Assembly: GCA_023663265.1 (NCBI GenBank)
Contig: JAMPHV010000015.1
Span: 1-38,686 of the forward strand
Direction of reading: 5' to 3'
From: Bacteroides sp.
Lineage (GTDB): Bacteria > Bacillota > Clostridia > Oscillospirales > Ruminococcaceae
Length of the DNA: 38,686 nt
Below are positions 9,659 to 17,612 of the stretch, in pieces. The notes beneath the pieces are model-generated. The model was not told the origin of the DNA and made no database searches. It was given only the letters and a program-made list of their open reading frames with translations. Position 1 is the first letter of the stretch. The number at the start of each line of letters is the position of its first letter. The position numbers were made by a program, and so were the translations under genes.

Positions 9659-11045
9659 AGCAATTTTTTCATTTGCGGCAGCGGCAATATTTGCGCTTGC
9701 AGCGCCCTTTTCGGCGTCGGCAGTGCGCTATCTTAACGACTATCCCATTGAAAGCGCGGGAGATTACACCTATATCGAAACGGAGGACGGTGTGTCGCTG
9801 ATCTCCTACGACGGCGCGGCGGAGCATGTGACCGTTCCCGCCGAAATAAACGGAAAAGCGGTCAAGGAGCTTATAAGCACCGATTTTGAGCGTAACGACG
9901 AGCTTTTTTACTACAGCGGCTCGAGCTGCTTTTTCTATAACGTCGGGATAGGGTCTGTGGAGCTGCCCGACAGCGTAGAGACCGTAGGCGAGTACACCTT
10001 CGGCAAATGCGAAGCCCTTTCCGAGGTGAAGCTTCCCGTCGGTTTAAAGGACCTGCCCAAGGGAATGTTTTACTGCTGCTCGGCTTTGTCCTCCGTAGAC
10101 TTGCCCGAGAGCATACGGCATATCGGCGCAAGCGCTTTCGAGGGCTGTACCGCGCTCGGTTCGGTAACGGTCCCCGAGGGCGCGGAGAGGATAGACAACA
10201 ACGCCTTTGCGGGCTGTGAAAGCCTTTCGGAGGCGTTTTTGCCGAGCACGCTAAAGGTGATATCCAACCGCGCCTTTTATTTGTGCGGAGCTCTCGAACG
10301 GATAAAGCTGCCCGATAACGTCAGCTATTTGGGAGCCGAGATTTTTTCGGGCAGCGGTCTGATCTCCCTAAGGGTACCCGACGGGGTTTGCGTGATAGCT
10401 GAAGGCGCGTTTAAAAACTGCGCCGCGCTGAGGGAGATAAGGCTTTCGGATAATCTTGTCGCGGTGGACGACGAAGCCTTCAGCGGCTGCGCCTCTCTCG
10501 AGAGCGTGGTTTTTCCCGAGGGAGTTTTCAGCCTTGGGAAAGGTCTTTTTACGGACTGCAAGTCGCTTAAAAGCGTTTATATCCCGAAAAGCGTCGGGAC
10601 CCTGGGCGATCTTGACCTTAGCGGTACGGGCCCCGTAAATATTTCCTTTGGCGGGACATGGGAGGAGTGGCAAAATCTTATTTCCGAGATACCCTCCGAG
10701 GAAGCCGATATTTGGAAAATAAACATAGGCGTCAACATACCTTACCCTTTGGAGAAAACGGAGGACGAGGAAGCGGAGGCGGAGGAGGGCGGGCTAAACC
10801 CGTCCGTCCTTCTGCCGATCGCCGCAGCCGCGCTTGTTATCGTTTTGTTTACGGTCGATCTTGCGCTGTTTAAAAGAGTGCGGCGCAGACCTAAGACCGA
10901 AGCGGAGAAAACGGGAGCCGACGCGGGCGAAAGCGGCGTTTTCCGCTTTGAGCCGTTAGGCGAATGGGAATGCGACAAATGCGGGACCGTTAACGGGTCG
11001 ATAGGGAGGTATTGTTATAACTGCGGGAGGAGGAAAAGGATGTAG
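9648..11045 (+). CDS. BspA-like LRR membrane protein with C-terminal zinc ribbon
   Basis: A 465-residue predicted surface protein. Seen: a signal peptide (residues 1-25, ending SASA); about ten 23-residue BspA/Treponema-type leucine-rich repeats (about 95-335) of the form LPxSVxxIGxxAFxGCxxL; an acidic linker; one membrane segment (about 386-408) followed by KRVRRRPK, a stop-transfer signal placing the rest in the cytoplasm; and a two-knuckle zinc ribbon CDKCG...CYNCG (442-460). The tail after the membrane segment is unusual, since BspA proteins are normally secreted or wall-anchored. Translation is coupled to the preceding regulator (ATG inside its last codons). LRR proteins of this type bind host or bacterial surface ligands; the zinc ribbon would allow inside signalling or assembly, which is inference. 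Confidence 0.8.
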   Translation: MKNKAIFSFAAAAIFALAAPFSASAVRYLNDYPIESAGDYTYIETEDGVSLISYDGAAEHVTVPAEINGKAVKELISTDFERNDELFYYSGSSCFFYNVGIGSVELPDSVETVGEYTFGKCEALSEVKLPVGLKDLPKGMFYCCSALSSVDLPESIRHIGASAFEGCTALGSVTVPEGAERIDNNAFAGCESLSEAFLPSTLKVISNRAFYLCGALERIKLPDNVSYLGAEIFSGSGLISLRVPDGVCVIAEGAFKNCAALREIRLSDNLVAVDDEAFSGCASLESVVFPEGVFSLGKGLFTDCKSLKSVYIPKSVGTLGDLDLSGTGPVNISFGGTWEEWQNLISEIPSEEADIWKINIGVNIPYPLEKTEDEEAEAEEGGLNPSVLLPIAAAALVIVLFTVDLALFKRVRRRPKTEAEKTGADAGESGVFRFEPLGEWECDKCGTVNGSIGRYCYNCGRRKRM

Positions 11046-11048
11046 TTT

Positions 11049-11705
11049 TTAAACCTTGCACTGCTCCAATATATCCTTGATTACCGTATGTACCGACAGC
11101 GACGGATTATCTCTGTAATACTCGCAATTTTTGTATTTTTCGAGCTTGATGCCGTTGTTCTTCTTGTCCTGTATGATTCTTTCGGCTCGGTTTACCGCTT
11201 CGGCAACGTCTTCGAGGGATATTTTTTTCAAGCAGTCCTTGAAGCCCTTTTCTTTTTTGTACTCGTTCATTGACGGGAAACGCGCGCCGAAGCCTTTGTT
11301 GATAAGCTCAAGATACTGTCTGCGGTCTGCCGACGGGGCGCGGCAGTCGAGCTTGTGCAGGGCTATCCACAGATCGAAAGTGAAATTGCTGTAGCAAAGA
11401 CGGTAGCTAACGTGTTTGCCCATTTTCTCCGCCGCTCTCATATTGTCTATAGCGGCGCGAAAGCTTTTTATATGCTCCTCTCCGCCGCTTTCAATATCGC
11501 ACAGATGATAAGCGGCTGTTTTGTGGGTAAAGGCAAAGGCTTTTACTGCCTCGCGGGGGTCCTTTTGCACTTTTATTATAAGCTTGACCTTGTGCGACGC
11601 TTTTTCGCAGTTGTTGATAAGCTCTTGGAGGCGCTCGAGATACAGCTTTTCGGTTTCGCCCTCAACGCTGAAATAATAGGATAGGCAGAGCTTACGGCTT
11701 ATCAT
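11049..11705 (-). CDS. rloB: RloB / AbiLii-like Toprim-fold protein
   Basis: A 218-residue protein of the RloB family, the partner of an RloA ATPase in a predicted anti-phage abortive-infection pair. Seen: the family's opening strand and acidic motif FSVEGETEKLYLERL (residues 12-26), an Asp/Glu pair CDIE (69-72) as expected for a Toprim-like metal site, and the SNFTFDLWIALH segment (about 106-117). It overlaps the upstream ATPase gene by four bases (ATGA), so the two are translationally coupled. Family knowledge: Toprim/OLD-type partners act as nucleases once released or activated by the ATPase. The substrate here is unknown. The C terminus lies 3 bases from the convergent BspA-like gene, with no terminator between. 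Confidence 0.85.
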   Translation of the reverse strand: MISRKLCLSYYFSVEGETEKLYLERLQELINNCEKASHKVKLIIKVQKDPREAVKAFAFTHKTAAYHLCDIESGGEEHIKSFRAAIDNMRAAEKMGKHVSYRLCYSNFTFDLWIALHKLDCRAPSADRRQYLELINKGFGARFPSMNEYKKEKGFKDCLKKISLEDVAEAVNRAERIIQDKKNNGIKLEKYKNCEYYRDNPSLSVHTVIKDILEQCKV

Positions 11706-13024
11706 GACTTATCGCCTCCGTGTTTCTCAAATGCGGGGGCAAGGTCCACGTCCTCAATAGCTCCGTATTTGTAAGAAAGGTAATACTTCATATAATCCTC
11801 GCTGTTTCTTACTCCCTTTTTGCCCGCCGTTCCGAAATCGGAGAGGGAATACAGCTCGCTGTATCCCGTGTCGGGTCTGCGCTGAACGAACTTTATCTCG
11901 TCTCGTCTGAACAGGCTTGAGCTTAGGAATACGGGGTTATGGGTGTTGAAAATAAGCTGCGCGTGATTTTTGTTTATGCTGTCGTTGTGGAATATATTTA
12001 TAATGCTCATCAGCGCCGAAGGGTGAATGGAAGCGTCAAATTCGTCTATTACTATCGTGGCGCCCGTGTCAATGGCGGTTTTTATATAGGGAAACAGGCT
12101 GATAAATCTTATGGTGCCGTATGACTCGAATATCTCGGCGGGAATCTGTGCGGTACCTTTTTCCCTTACGTCTATAAAGGAGCAGAATATGTCGCCGACG
12201 TCTTTTTGGTCGGTGCGCAAATAGCCTAATTTGCTTGCGCTGCTTCCGAAGAGCTTGGCGGCGGTATTAAGCTCCTTTGCGAGCTTATCGGTATAGATCG
12301 CTTTAAATTCGCCCGTTAGACTGTCCGCCCGAAATATTACCATAAACTTTCGGCACATCCATTCGACAAATATGTCTTCAAGCTTGGGAGCAAGCAATAT
12401 CTTAAACCCGTTTCTCAGAAAAAGCTCTTCGTCGTTAAGGCTGGTGGATGCGATTTTTGCCAGCGTTTCCGTTACGCCGCCCTCCGTGTTGACCGCCAAG
12501 ATATATTTTTTAACGTTTTTGTCGTATTCAAAAAATTTTACCGTCTTATCGAAACGCTTAAATATAGGTTTGTCGTTGATATACAGCTCTTCCGAATTGA
12601 CTTTTCTTTTATGATTTTTTTCAAGAAAACCTCCGATATCGACAGTCAGACCGTATCTGAACAAAATCCCTTTTTCGATAAACTCAACGGAAAATTCAAC
12701 GGGACGGCTTTCGGCAGCGTCGGCATTGGGAATCAGCTCAAGAGCGGAAGCCGCGATATTAAAGCTTAGGGCGTTCTCTATGTTCTTGATGTTTCCTCGC
12801 ATAACTATGGCTTTAAGGGCTTCCATTGCTCCTATTATATTGGTTTTTCCGCTTGCGTTGGGTCCGTAGATCACGGAGGAGCATTGAATCTTATAGCTTT
12901 TTTCCCCCGCCTTGCCTTTAAGAAGGCTGTAGCTTAAGTCGTTCTGCTTAGGGGCGGCGATCATTGAAAAGCGCATTTCGTCCCCAAAGGATTTATAATT
13001 TTTTGCAGTAAAGCTCAGCAGCAT
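11702..13024 (-). CDS. rloA: RloA / AbiLi-like AAA ATPase
   Basis: A 440-residue SMC/ABC-like AAA ATPase (AAA_15/AAA_21 group). Seen: N-terminal FTAKNYKSFGDE typical of this group; Walker A GPNASGKT (residues 54-61); Walker B TIVIDEFDASIHPS (near 315-330) and the following FNTHNPVFL switch-like segment. The paired RloB gene follows with a four-base overlap. Such ATPases sense phage or nucleic acid and control the effector partner. The start ATG has AAAGGG at good spacing, and a strong promoter lies at 13066-13094. Base composition resembles the flanking core genes rather than the AT-rich island at 31-38 kb, so the pair is either long resident or acquired from a similar genome. Confidence 0.88.
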   Translation of the reverse strand: MLLSFTAKNYKSFGDEMRFSMIAAPKQNDLSYSLLKGKAGEKSYKIQCSSVIYGPNASGKTNIIGAMEALKAIVMRGNIKNIENALSFNIAASALELIPNADAAESRPVEFSVEFIEKGILFRYGLTVDIGGFLEKNHKRKVNSEELYINDKPIFKRFDKTVKFFEYDKNVKKYILAVNTEGGVTETLAKIASTSLNDEELFLRNGFKILLAPKLEDIFVEWMCRKFMVIFRADSLTGEFKAIYTDKLAKELNTAAKLFGSSASKLGYLRTDQKDVGDIFCSFIDVREKGTAQIPAEIFESYGTIRFISLFPYIKTAIDTGATIVIDEFDASIHPSALMSIINIFHNDSINKNHAQLIFNTHNPVFLSSSLFRRDEIKFVQRRPDTGYSELYSLSDFGTAGKKGVRNSEDYMKYYLSYKYGAIEDVDLAPAFEKHGGDKS

Positions 13025-13065
13025 AATATATTCCCTTTCCTGTCAGATCTGTTCTAATTGTTGCC

Positions 13066-13094
13066 ATTGTAGCATAAATAATACAAAAAGTCAA
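13066..13094 (-). promoter_or_regulatory. Promoter of the rloA-rloB pair
   Basis: Minus strand TTGACT (13094-13089), 17 bases, TACAAT (13071-13066), about 40 bases before the rloA ATG. This gives the pair its own transcription start. Confidence 0.7.
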
Positions 13095-13105
13095 TAAATC
13101 CAAGC

Positions 13106-13154
13106 AAATTTTAAAGCGATTTTGCGGATTTTATGCAAAATCGCTTTAAAATTT
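13106..13154. terminator. 20-bp perfect hairpin, probable terminator
   Basis: Arms 13106-13125 and 13135-13154 are exact inverted complements (20 bp) around a 9-base loop. The stem has a GC-containing middle (AAAGCGATTTTGC) and A/T ends, so it reads as a terminator in either direction. It sits just downstream of the hicB remnant and just upstream of the rloA promoter, so it would insulate rloA. Confidence 0.5.
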
Positions 13155-13178
13155 AGCGTGACAATACTGTTATCAATA

Positions 13179-13512
13179 CTATCTGTCAGCAAGGTGAAGC
13201 TCCTGCTTATACTTTTGAAGTATCGCGGAAACGTTCATGCCGCCTTTTTCGGCTTCGGAATCCGGCCACAGGGGGTGAGTGACGTTTCCGCGGACGGAGC
13301 TCGTGTCGTTTTTTTGCGGTATTCCGTAAAGTCTATATCGCCCACAATGTAACGATATCGTTTTCCGTTTCTTTTTTTATCGAGCTTATTTTGGACGGCA
13401 AGGGCAGAGCTTTTTTATCGTCCTACATATCAATGCCGATAAGTCCGATTGCGTCTCTTGCCATTTCGATAGCCTCCGTAAGCGTGTCTCCCTGCGTATT
13501 TATATTAGACCT
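13179..13512 (-). pseudogene. hicB antitoxin remnant (frameshifted, N terminus lost)
   Basis: No intact frame is present, but the minus strand still encodes two halves of a HicB antitoxin in different frames. The first (13512 to about 13430) reads NTQGDTLTEAIEMARDAIG and ends at a TAG after GIDM. The second (about 13305-13179) reads RGNVTHPLWP...EKGGMNVSAILQKYKQEL and ends in TAG. These match the HicB partner-binding core (QGDT-x-EA...A) and the C-terminal DNA-binding helices (NVTLP-x-W...NVS-x-ILQ). The usual first strand and LPGC segment are missing, and no hicA toxin is seen nearby. This is a decayed toxin-antitoxin locus next to rloAB. The assignment rests on motif recognition only. Confidence 0.65.
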
Positions 13513-13562
13513 CCTCTTTAATGTGTATTTGCTGACACACAAAACTTAAAAGCAAAAAAAGG

Positions 13563-13591
13563 TTGACAATTGTCCAAATAATGCCTATAAT
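13563..13591 (+). promoter_or_regulatory. Promoter of the AI-2E family transporter
   Basis: TTGACA (13563-13568), 17 bases, TATAAT (13586-13591): a full consensus about 48 bases before the ATG at 13639. Confidence 0.85.
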
Positions 13592-13638
13592 AATATTATC
13601 CTAATATAAAATAACAGCATTGCGAGGAACGGTAACGA

Positions 13639-15081
13639 ATGAAATACAAATGGGATAAAAAATATTTGTACTGGGGCATAACGGTTTTCGCCGTGTTTGT
13701 GGCGATACGGCTTTTTGACGCCATATTCATATCGGGCGGCGCAGCGACAGTCGCCGGCTCGGGCAACGCGGCGTCGGGCGGCACCACCGCTGTGGGAGGC
13801 TTTATCTCAAAGCTTTTGGGCGCGCTGTCTCCCGTTTTTTACGGCTTTGCCTTTGCCTATCTGCTGAACCCCGTGGAAAACTTTTTTGAAAAAAGCGTGT
13901 TTATGAGACTGTCGGCTAAAAAGCGGGCAAAAATCGACCCCGAGCACAATTACGGCAACGAGGTCATGATAAAGACCAAAAAGCGCGCAAGGGTTTTCGG
14001 CGTGGTCTGCGCCATGGTCACGTTTTTTGTGATAATCACGGGCGTGATACTGATAATTATCCCCCAGCTCATAAGCACGATACAAAAGCTTGTGAACAAT
14101 ATGGAGGGCTATGTTAACGATACCACAAGCTGGATAAACGAACAGCTCGCCAACTATCCCGACGCCCAAAAGTGGATAAACACCAATATCGGTCAAGCCA
14201 CGAGCTATATCACGGAATGGCTCAAGGACACCATAATGCCGCAGATGTCCAATATACTCACCTCGTTTTCAAGCGGTCTGTTCACCGTGGTGCAGGTGTT
14301 TACCAACGTATTTTTCGGCATAGTTATCGCAATTTATTTCTTAAACAGCAAGGAGCTTTTTGCGGCGCAGCTCAAAAAGGTCCTGTACAGCTTTACCTCT
14401 CCGAGATACGGCAACGCCATCGTCCGCAATATGCGCGAGGTTCACCGCACCTTCGGCGGCTTCCTTTCGGGAAAGATAATAGACAGCCTTATTATAATGC
14501 TGATCTTTATGGTGATCCTGACCGTGTTCAACTTCCCCTACGCCGTGCTTTGCAGCGTGGTGATGGGCATATTCAACATCATACCCGTGTTCGGTCCCTT
14601 TATCGGAGCCGTGCCCTGCGCGCTGCTGGTGCTGCTGGAGGACCCGCTTTACTTCCTGTACTTCATCGGCGTTGTAATAGTGGTCCAGCAGCTTGACGGA
14701 AACGTTATCGGACCTATGGTGTTAGGCAGCTCGACGGGGCTTTCAAGCTTCTGGATAATCTTCGCGCTGCTGCTGGGACAGAGCATTTTCGGATTTATCG
14801 GTCTTATTATCGGCATACCCCTGTTTGCGGTAATTTACTCCATATTCCGCGCAAGGGTAGGCAGAAAGCTCGAATCAAAGGGGCTGCCCTCGGATTCCAA
14901 CGTTTACCGAAAGGTGGCGTATGTGGACGAAAACACGGGAGAGCTTATCACCCTTTATGAGTACAACGAAAGACAGATCATCAAAAGAGAGCAGGAGGAG
15001 CTTCAAAAGCAGACCAAGCACGGCTGGGTAAGAAGGCATTTTACCAAAAAGAGGCATTGGGGGAAAGCGGCGAATAAATAA
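13639..15081 (+). CDS. AI-2E family transporter (PF01594 type)
   Basis: A 480-residue polytopic membrane protein of the AI-2E/YtvI/PerM family. Members export small molecules or act as Na+/H+ antiporters; the name does not prove autoinducer transport. Seen: an N-terminal membrane segment, a second one (about 60-78), a third (about 120-145), a long extracytoplasmic amphipathic part, then the conserved C-terminal half with GGFLSGKIIDSLIIMLIF, the family signature FGPFIGAVPC and the hydrophobic block QQLDGNVIGPMVLG...GLIIGIPLFAV. The tail is basic and cytoplasmic. A consensus promoter lies upstream and a long palindromic terminator directly downstream, so it is a single-gene unit. Confidence 0.9.
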   Translation: MKYKWDKKYLYWGITVFAVFVAIRLFDAIFISGGAATVAGSGNAASGGTTAVGGFISKLLGALSPVFYGFAFAYLLNPVENFFEKSVFMRLSAKKRAKIDPEHNYGNEVMIKTKKRARVFGVVCAMVTFFVIITGVILIIIPQLISTIQKLVNNMEGYVNDTTSWINEQLANYPDAQKWINTNIGQATSYITEWLKDTIMPQMSNILTSFSSGLFTVVQVFTNVFFGIVIAIYFLNSKELFAAQLKKVLYSFTSPRYGNAIVRNMREVHRTFGGFLSGKIIDSLIIMLIFMVILTVFNFPYAVLCSVVMGIFNIIPVFGPFIGAVPCALLVLLEDPLYFLYFIGVVIVVQQLDGNVIGPMVLGSSTGLSSFWIIFALLLGQSIFGFIGLIIGIPLFAVIYSIFRARVGRKLESKGLPSDSNVYRKVAYVDENTGELITLYEYNERQIIKREQEELQKQTKHGWVRRHFTKKRHWGKAANK

Positions 15082-15082
15082 G

Positions 15083-15124
15083 TATATGCGCGCGGCAATT
15101 TTGAAAAATTGCCGCGCGCATATA
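15083..15124. terminator. Bidirectional terminator between convergent genes
   Basis: Arms 15083-15102 and 15105-15124 are exact 20-bp inverted complements with a GC-rich core (GCGCGCGGC), ending in A/T runs on both sides. It separates the transporter from the convergent lipoprotein gene. Confidence 0.85.
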
Positions 15125-15139
15125 ATCATTTATTGATTC

Positions 15140-15697
15140 TCACATCACCAGCACAACGTCCGCGCCGTCCTTGAAGATCTCTTCTACAACATTAAACTCG
15201 GTTATTTCTCCCTTTATACGCTTTTCCGTCAGCTCAAAGCCGTTGGGGGAGCTGCTGCCTTGGGGGAAGGTCATGACCGTGCCGCCCGAGTGAACGGAAT
15301 AGGAGCCGTCCTCGTACACCACCGAAGCCAAGCCGTCCTGCACCGCGTTTTCCAAGGCTTCCGCTATACACGCCACGGGAGAGGAGGAAAAATCGGAGGT
15401 CAGCGTTTCGGCGGCGAGCCCGTCCAAGCTTGCGCCCGCTTTTCCCTTTGTGTAGGTGAAGGTTATCCCTTGAAGCTCGTAGGGCTCGGTGACCGTTACC
15501 TCCCAGCAGCCTATCGCCGCGCGGCTGAACAAAGCGGAAAAGCTTGAAGCGCCGCAGGAGACGTTTGCCGAAAAGGTGAAAAGCTTGTTCAGATCGGGCG
15601 GCTTGGGTGAAAGCAGCTTCTGCGCCCCGCAGGAGGTGAAGGTCAAAACGGTTATGAAAGCGAACGCAGCCGCAAGGGCTTTTTTGATCTTGTTCAT
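15140..15697 (-). CDS. Small predicted lipoprotein
   Basis: A 185-residue secreted lipoprotein. Seen: a positively charged start (MNKIKK), a hydrophobic stretch and the lipobox LTFTSC with Cys 23. The mature part (residues 24-185) is probably beta-rich and resembles in style the LppX/outer-surface lipid-binding-like lipoproteins of Clostridia, but I do not recognise a specific family. The start ATG has GGAGG seven bases upstream and overlaps the nnr stop by four bases (ATGA), so the two are translated from one message although no functional link is evident. Confidence 0.7.
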   Translation of the reverse strand: MNKIKKALAAAFAFITVLTFTSCGAQKLLSPKPPDLNKLFTFSANVSCGASSFSALFSRAAIGCWEVTVTEPYELQGITFTYTKGKAGASLDGLAAETLTSDFSSSPVACIAEALENAVQDGLASVVYEDGSYSVHSGGTVMTFPQGSSSPNGFELTEKRIKGEITEFNVVEEIFKDGADVVLVM

Positions 15698-17265
15698 TGT
15701 GGGTCCTCCGAAATGATTTCTTTTTCAAAGGACAGTATCCGACCGCTTTTTTGACCGCGCGGTATCACGTCGGTCAAGACCTCCGTCACCTCGCTCGCCA
15801 GCACCGAAGCGGGAGCTTGACGCTTTGCCAAAAGGTCGGCAGCCTCCCCGTGGAGATACGCGCCGAGAACGGCTGCTGCTGCCTCGCTCACACCCTGCGC
15901 CGCCAGCGCCCCTATAATGCCCGTCAGCACGTCGCCGCAGCCCGCCTTTGCCAAGGCGCTGCCGCCCGTCGTGTTTATATAAACGCTTCCGTGAGGCGGA
16001 GCAACGACCGTATTGAAGCCCTTTAAAAGAAGCGTGACGCCGTACTCCTCGGCAAATTCCCGCGCAAGGCGTATTCTGTCGGCTTGGACCTCCGCCGCCG
16101 TAAGTCCCGTAAGTCTTCCGAATTCGCCCGGGTGAGGGGTCATGATCACGGGTCTGCTCTTGTCCTTCAATACATTTATATTGTCCGAAATGCTGTTTAT
16201 TCCGTCCGCGTCCAAAATTAAAGGAGTTTTTCCGTTTTTGAGCAAAAATTCGACAATTTTTTTCGTGCTTTCCCTGTTTCCCATTCCGCAGCCCACGGAA
16301 ACCGCGGAATAATTATCCGCGGCGGCTTCGATGATCTCTATGGCTTTTTCGCTTATATACCCCTCCCCGTCGGCGGGCAGCTCCGTAAAAACACACTCGG
16401 GAATATACGCCGCGGCAGCGGTCAAAACTCTTTCGACGGAAGCCAGCTCCGCAAGACCGACCCCGCTTCTGAGGGCAGCCCGCGAGGAAAGCAGCGCCGC
16501 TCCCATATACTTATTGCTGCCCGCGATATTCAAAAGCTTTCCGAAGGTACCCTTGTTGGAGTGGCGGGGACGCTCGGGAAAAAGCCGCTTTATATCGGGT
16601 CCCGCAAAGACCCCGTCAACGTTGTTTTCAAAGCAGTGGGGCGTTATCCCTATATCCAATACCCTTATATCTCCGCAAAAGGCATTGCAGGGCAGATTCA
16701 AAAGCCCCGTTTTCATGGCGGCAAGCGCTAAGGTGATATCCGGCTTAAAGCTGTTCTCCGCGATAACGCCGGTTGTTCCGTTAACGCCGCTGGGTATGTC
16801 AACGGAAATTTTTACGGCATGCGACCGCTCCGCCGCCTTGAATATTTTGACCGCGCTGTCGGGCAGCTCTCCGTGAAAGCCCGTGCCGAAAACGCAGTCC
16901 AATATAATATCCGCGTCCTTAAGCGCCGCCTCGGACTCCTCCGCCTTGACGAGCTTAAGCCTACCCGTATCGAAGCCCTTTAGACATTCTCTTGCGGTAT
17001 CGGTATCGGGGAAGTTCTTTTGAAGAATAAGCTCGGTATCAAAGCCGCCGCGATCGAGCAGACACGCCAAAGCCGCGCCGTCCCCGCCGTTGTTTCCCGA
17101 GCCGCAAATAATAACGGTCTTCTTTTTTTCGAGCGGAAAAAAATTTTCCTTAAGAAACGCCAAAATACTCTCCGCCGCGTTTCTCATCAGCTTAACGCGG
17201 CTTGTTCCCAAGCTCTCCGACTTTAACTCGGCGTCGGTCATTTGCTTTACCGATACGACAAACAT
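15694..17265 (-). CDS. nnr: Bifunctional NAD(P)H-hydrate epimerase/dehydratase (Nnr)
   Basis: A repair enzyme for damaged nicotinamide cofactors: the N-terminal YjeF domain epimerises NAD(P)HX and the C-terminal ribokinase-like domain dehydrates S-NAD(P)HX using ADP or ATP. Seen: CGSGNNGGDGAALACLL (N-domain cofactor loop, about residues 56-72), DCVFGTGFHGEL, VDIPSGVNGTTG; in the C-domain NKGTFGKLLNIAGS, MTPHPGEFGRLTG and TTGGSALAKAGCGDVLTG with the catalytic Asp of the GD motif. The length (523 aa) matches the fused form. Start: a GTG at 17301 is in frame, but ATG at 17265 has AAAGGTGAG upstream. The gene begins 54 bases from the end of a repeat element, so its promoter may be partly element-derived. 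Confidence 0.93.
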   Translation of the reverse strand: MFVVSVKQMTDAELKSESLGTSRVKLMRNAAESILAFLKENFFPLEKKKTVIICGSGNNGGDGAALACLLDRGGFDTELILQKNFPDTDTARECLKGFDTGRLKLVKAEESEAALKDADIILDCVFGTGFHGELPDSAVKIFKAAERSHAVKISVDIPSGVNGTTGVIAENSFKPDITLALAAMKTGLLNLPCNAFCGDIRVLDIGITPHCFENNVDGVFAGPDIKRLFPERPRHSNKGTFGKLLNIAGSNKYMGAALLSSRAALRSGVGLAELASVERVLTAAAAYIPECVFTELPADGEGYISEKAIEIIEAAADNYSAVSVGCGMGNRESTKKIVEFLLKNGKTPLILDADGINSISDNINVLKDKSRPVIMTPHPGEFGRLTGLTAAEVQADRIRLAREFAEEYGVTLLLKGFNTVVAPPHGSVYINTTGGSALAKAGCGDVLTGIIGALAAQGVSEAAAAVLGAYLHGEAADLLAKRQAPASVLASEVTEVLTDVIPRGQKSGRILSFEKEIISEDPQ

Positions 17266-17349
17266 TACGGAAGACTCACCTTTCTTTTTGTCTATTGTCA
17301 CTTATTATGACATAAAAAGGGGCTGTAAAAAACTATCCCAAAACTTCAA

Positions 17350-17545
17350 AAATTGATAATTGATAATTGACAATTGATAATTGTGGAGCGGCTCCGCCGC
17401 GTGATTTTAATTTACGCTTATACATTATTAAACTGAGTTCATTATGATAATGTTATACTGACATCAAGCCTATAAATTTGTACCGCAAAAATCAAAATCC
17501 GTCGGCGAAGCCGACACCTTAATTGTCAATTATCAATTATCAATT
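17350..17545. repeat. 25-bp inverted arms of AATTGATAATTGACAATT repeats
   Basis: Bases 17350-17374 and 17521-17545 are exact 25-bp inverted complements made of AATTGATAATTG / AATTGACAATTG units, lying inside copy 1 of the repeat element. The shorter copy at 30325-30466 has only a single AATTGACC trace, so the arms were gained or expanded in copy 1. Short solo versions occur at about 6936-6950 and 26549-26566. Confidence 0.7.
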
Positions 17546-17562
17546 GTCAATTATTATAACGT

Positions 17563-17594
17563 AAAAAACGACCTGTCGCCGACGGTCGTTTTTT
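17563..17594. terminator. Terminator stem inside repeat element copy 1
   Basis: AAAAAACGACC (17563-17573) pairs with GGTCGTTTTTT (17584-17594), giving a stem with A-run and T-run on opposite sides, active in both directions. It is placed directly downstream of the small membrane protein ending at 17613. Confidence 0.75.
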
Positions 17595-17612
17595 ACAGCC
17601 CAATTTTATTAT

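Larger units (their letters stand above)
17319..17602. mobile_element. MITE-like inverted-repeat element, copy 1 (expanded)
   Basis: The left end is GGGGCTGTAAAAAA (17319-17332) and the right end its complement TTTTTTACAGCCC (17589-17601, last base changed). The interior matches, in reverse orientation, the 142-bp copy at 30325-30466: both have the ends, an AAAACTTCAA segment, a TATAAATTTGTACCGCAAAAATCAAAAT segment (shown in part), a CGACACCTTAAT segment and a terminator stem. Copy 1 is longer because of an insert after 17349 and expanded AATTGATAATTG repeats. It encodes no protein, so it would need a transposase supplied elsewhere. It lies between nnr and a small membrane-protein gene. Confidence 0.75.

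Noticed and set aside
17295-17340. Element end providing the -35 box for nnr
   Set aside because: A TTTTAC box and TAATAA at 17 bases can be drawn, but both are poor matches.
17350-17545. AATTGATAATTG repeats considered as a CRISPR array
   Set aside because: Units are adjacent or of irregular spacing, AT-only, with no spacers of regular length and no cas genes.
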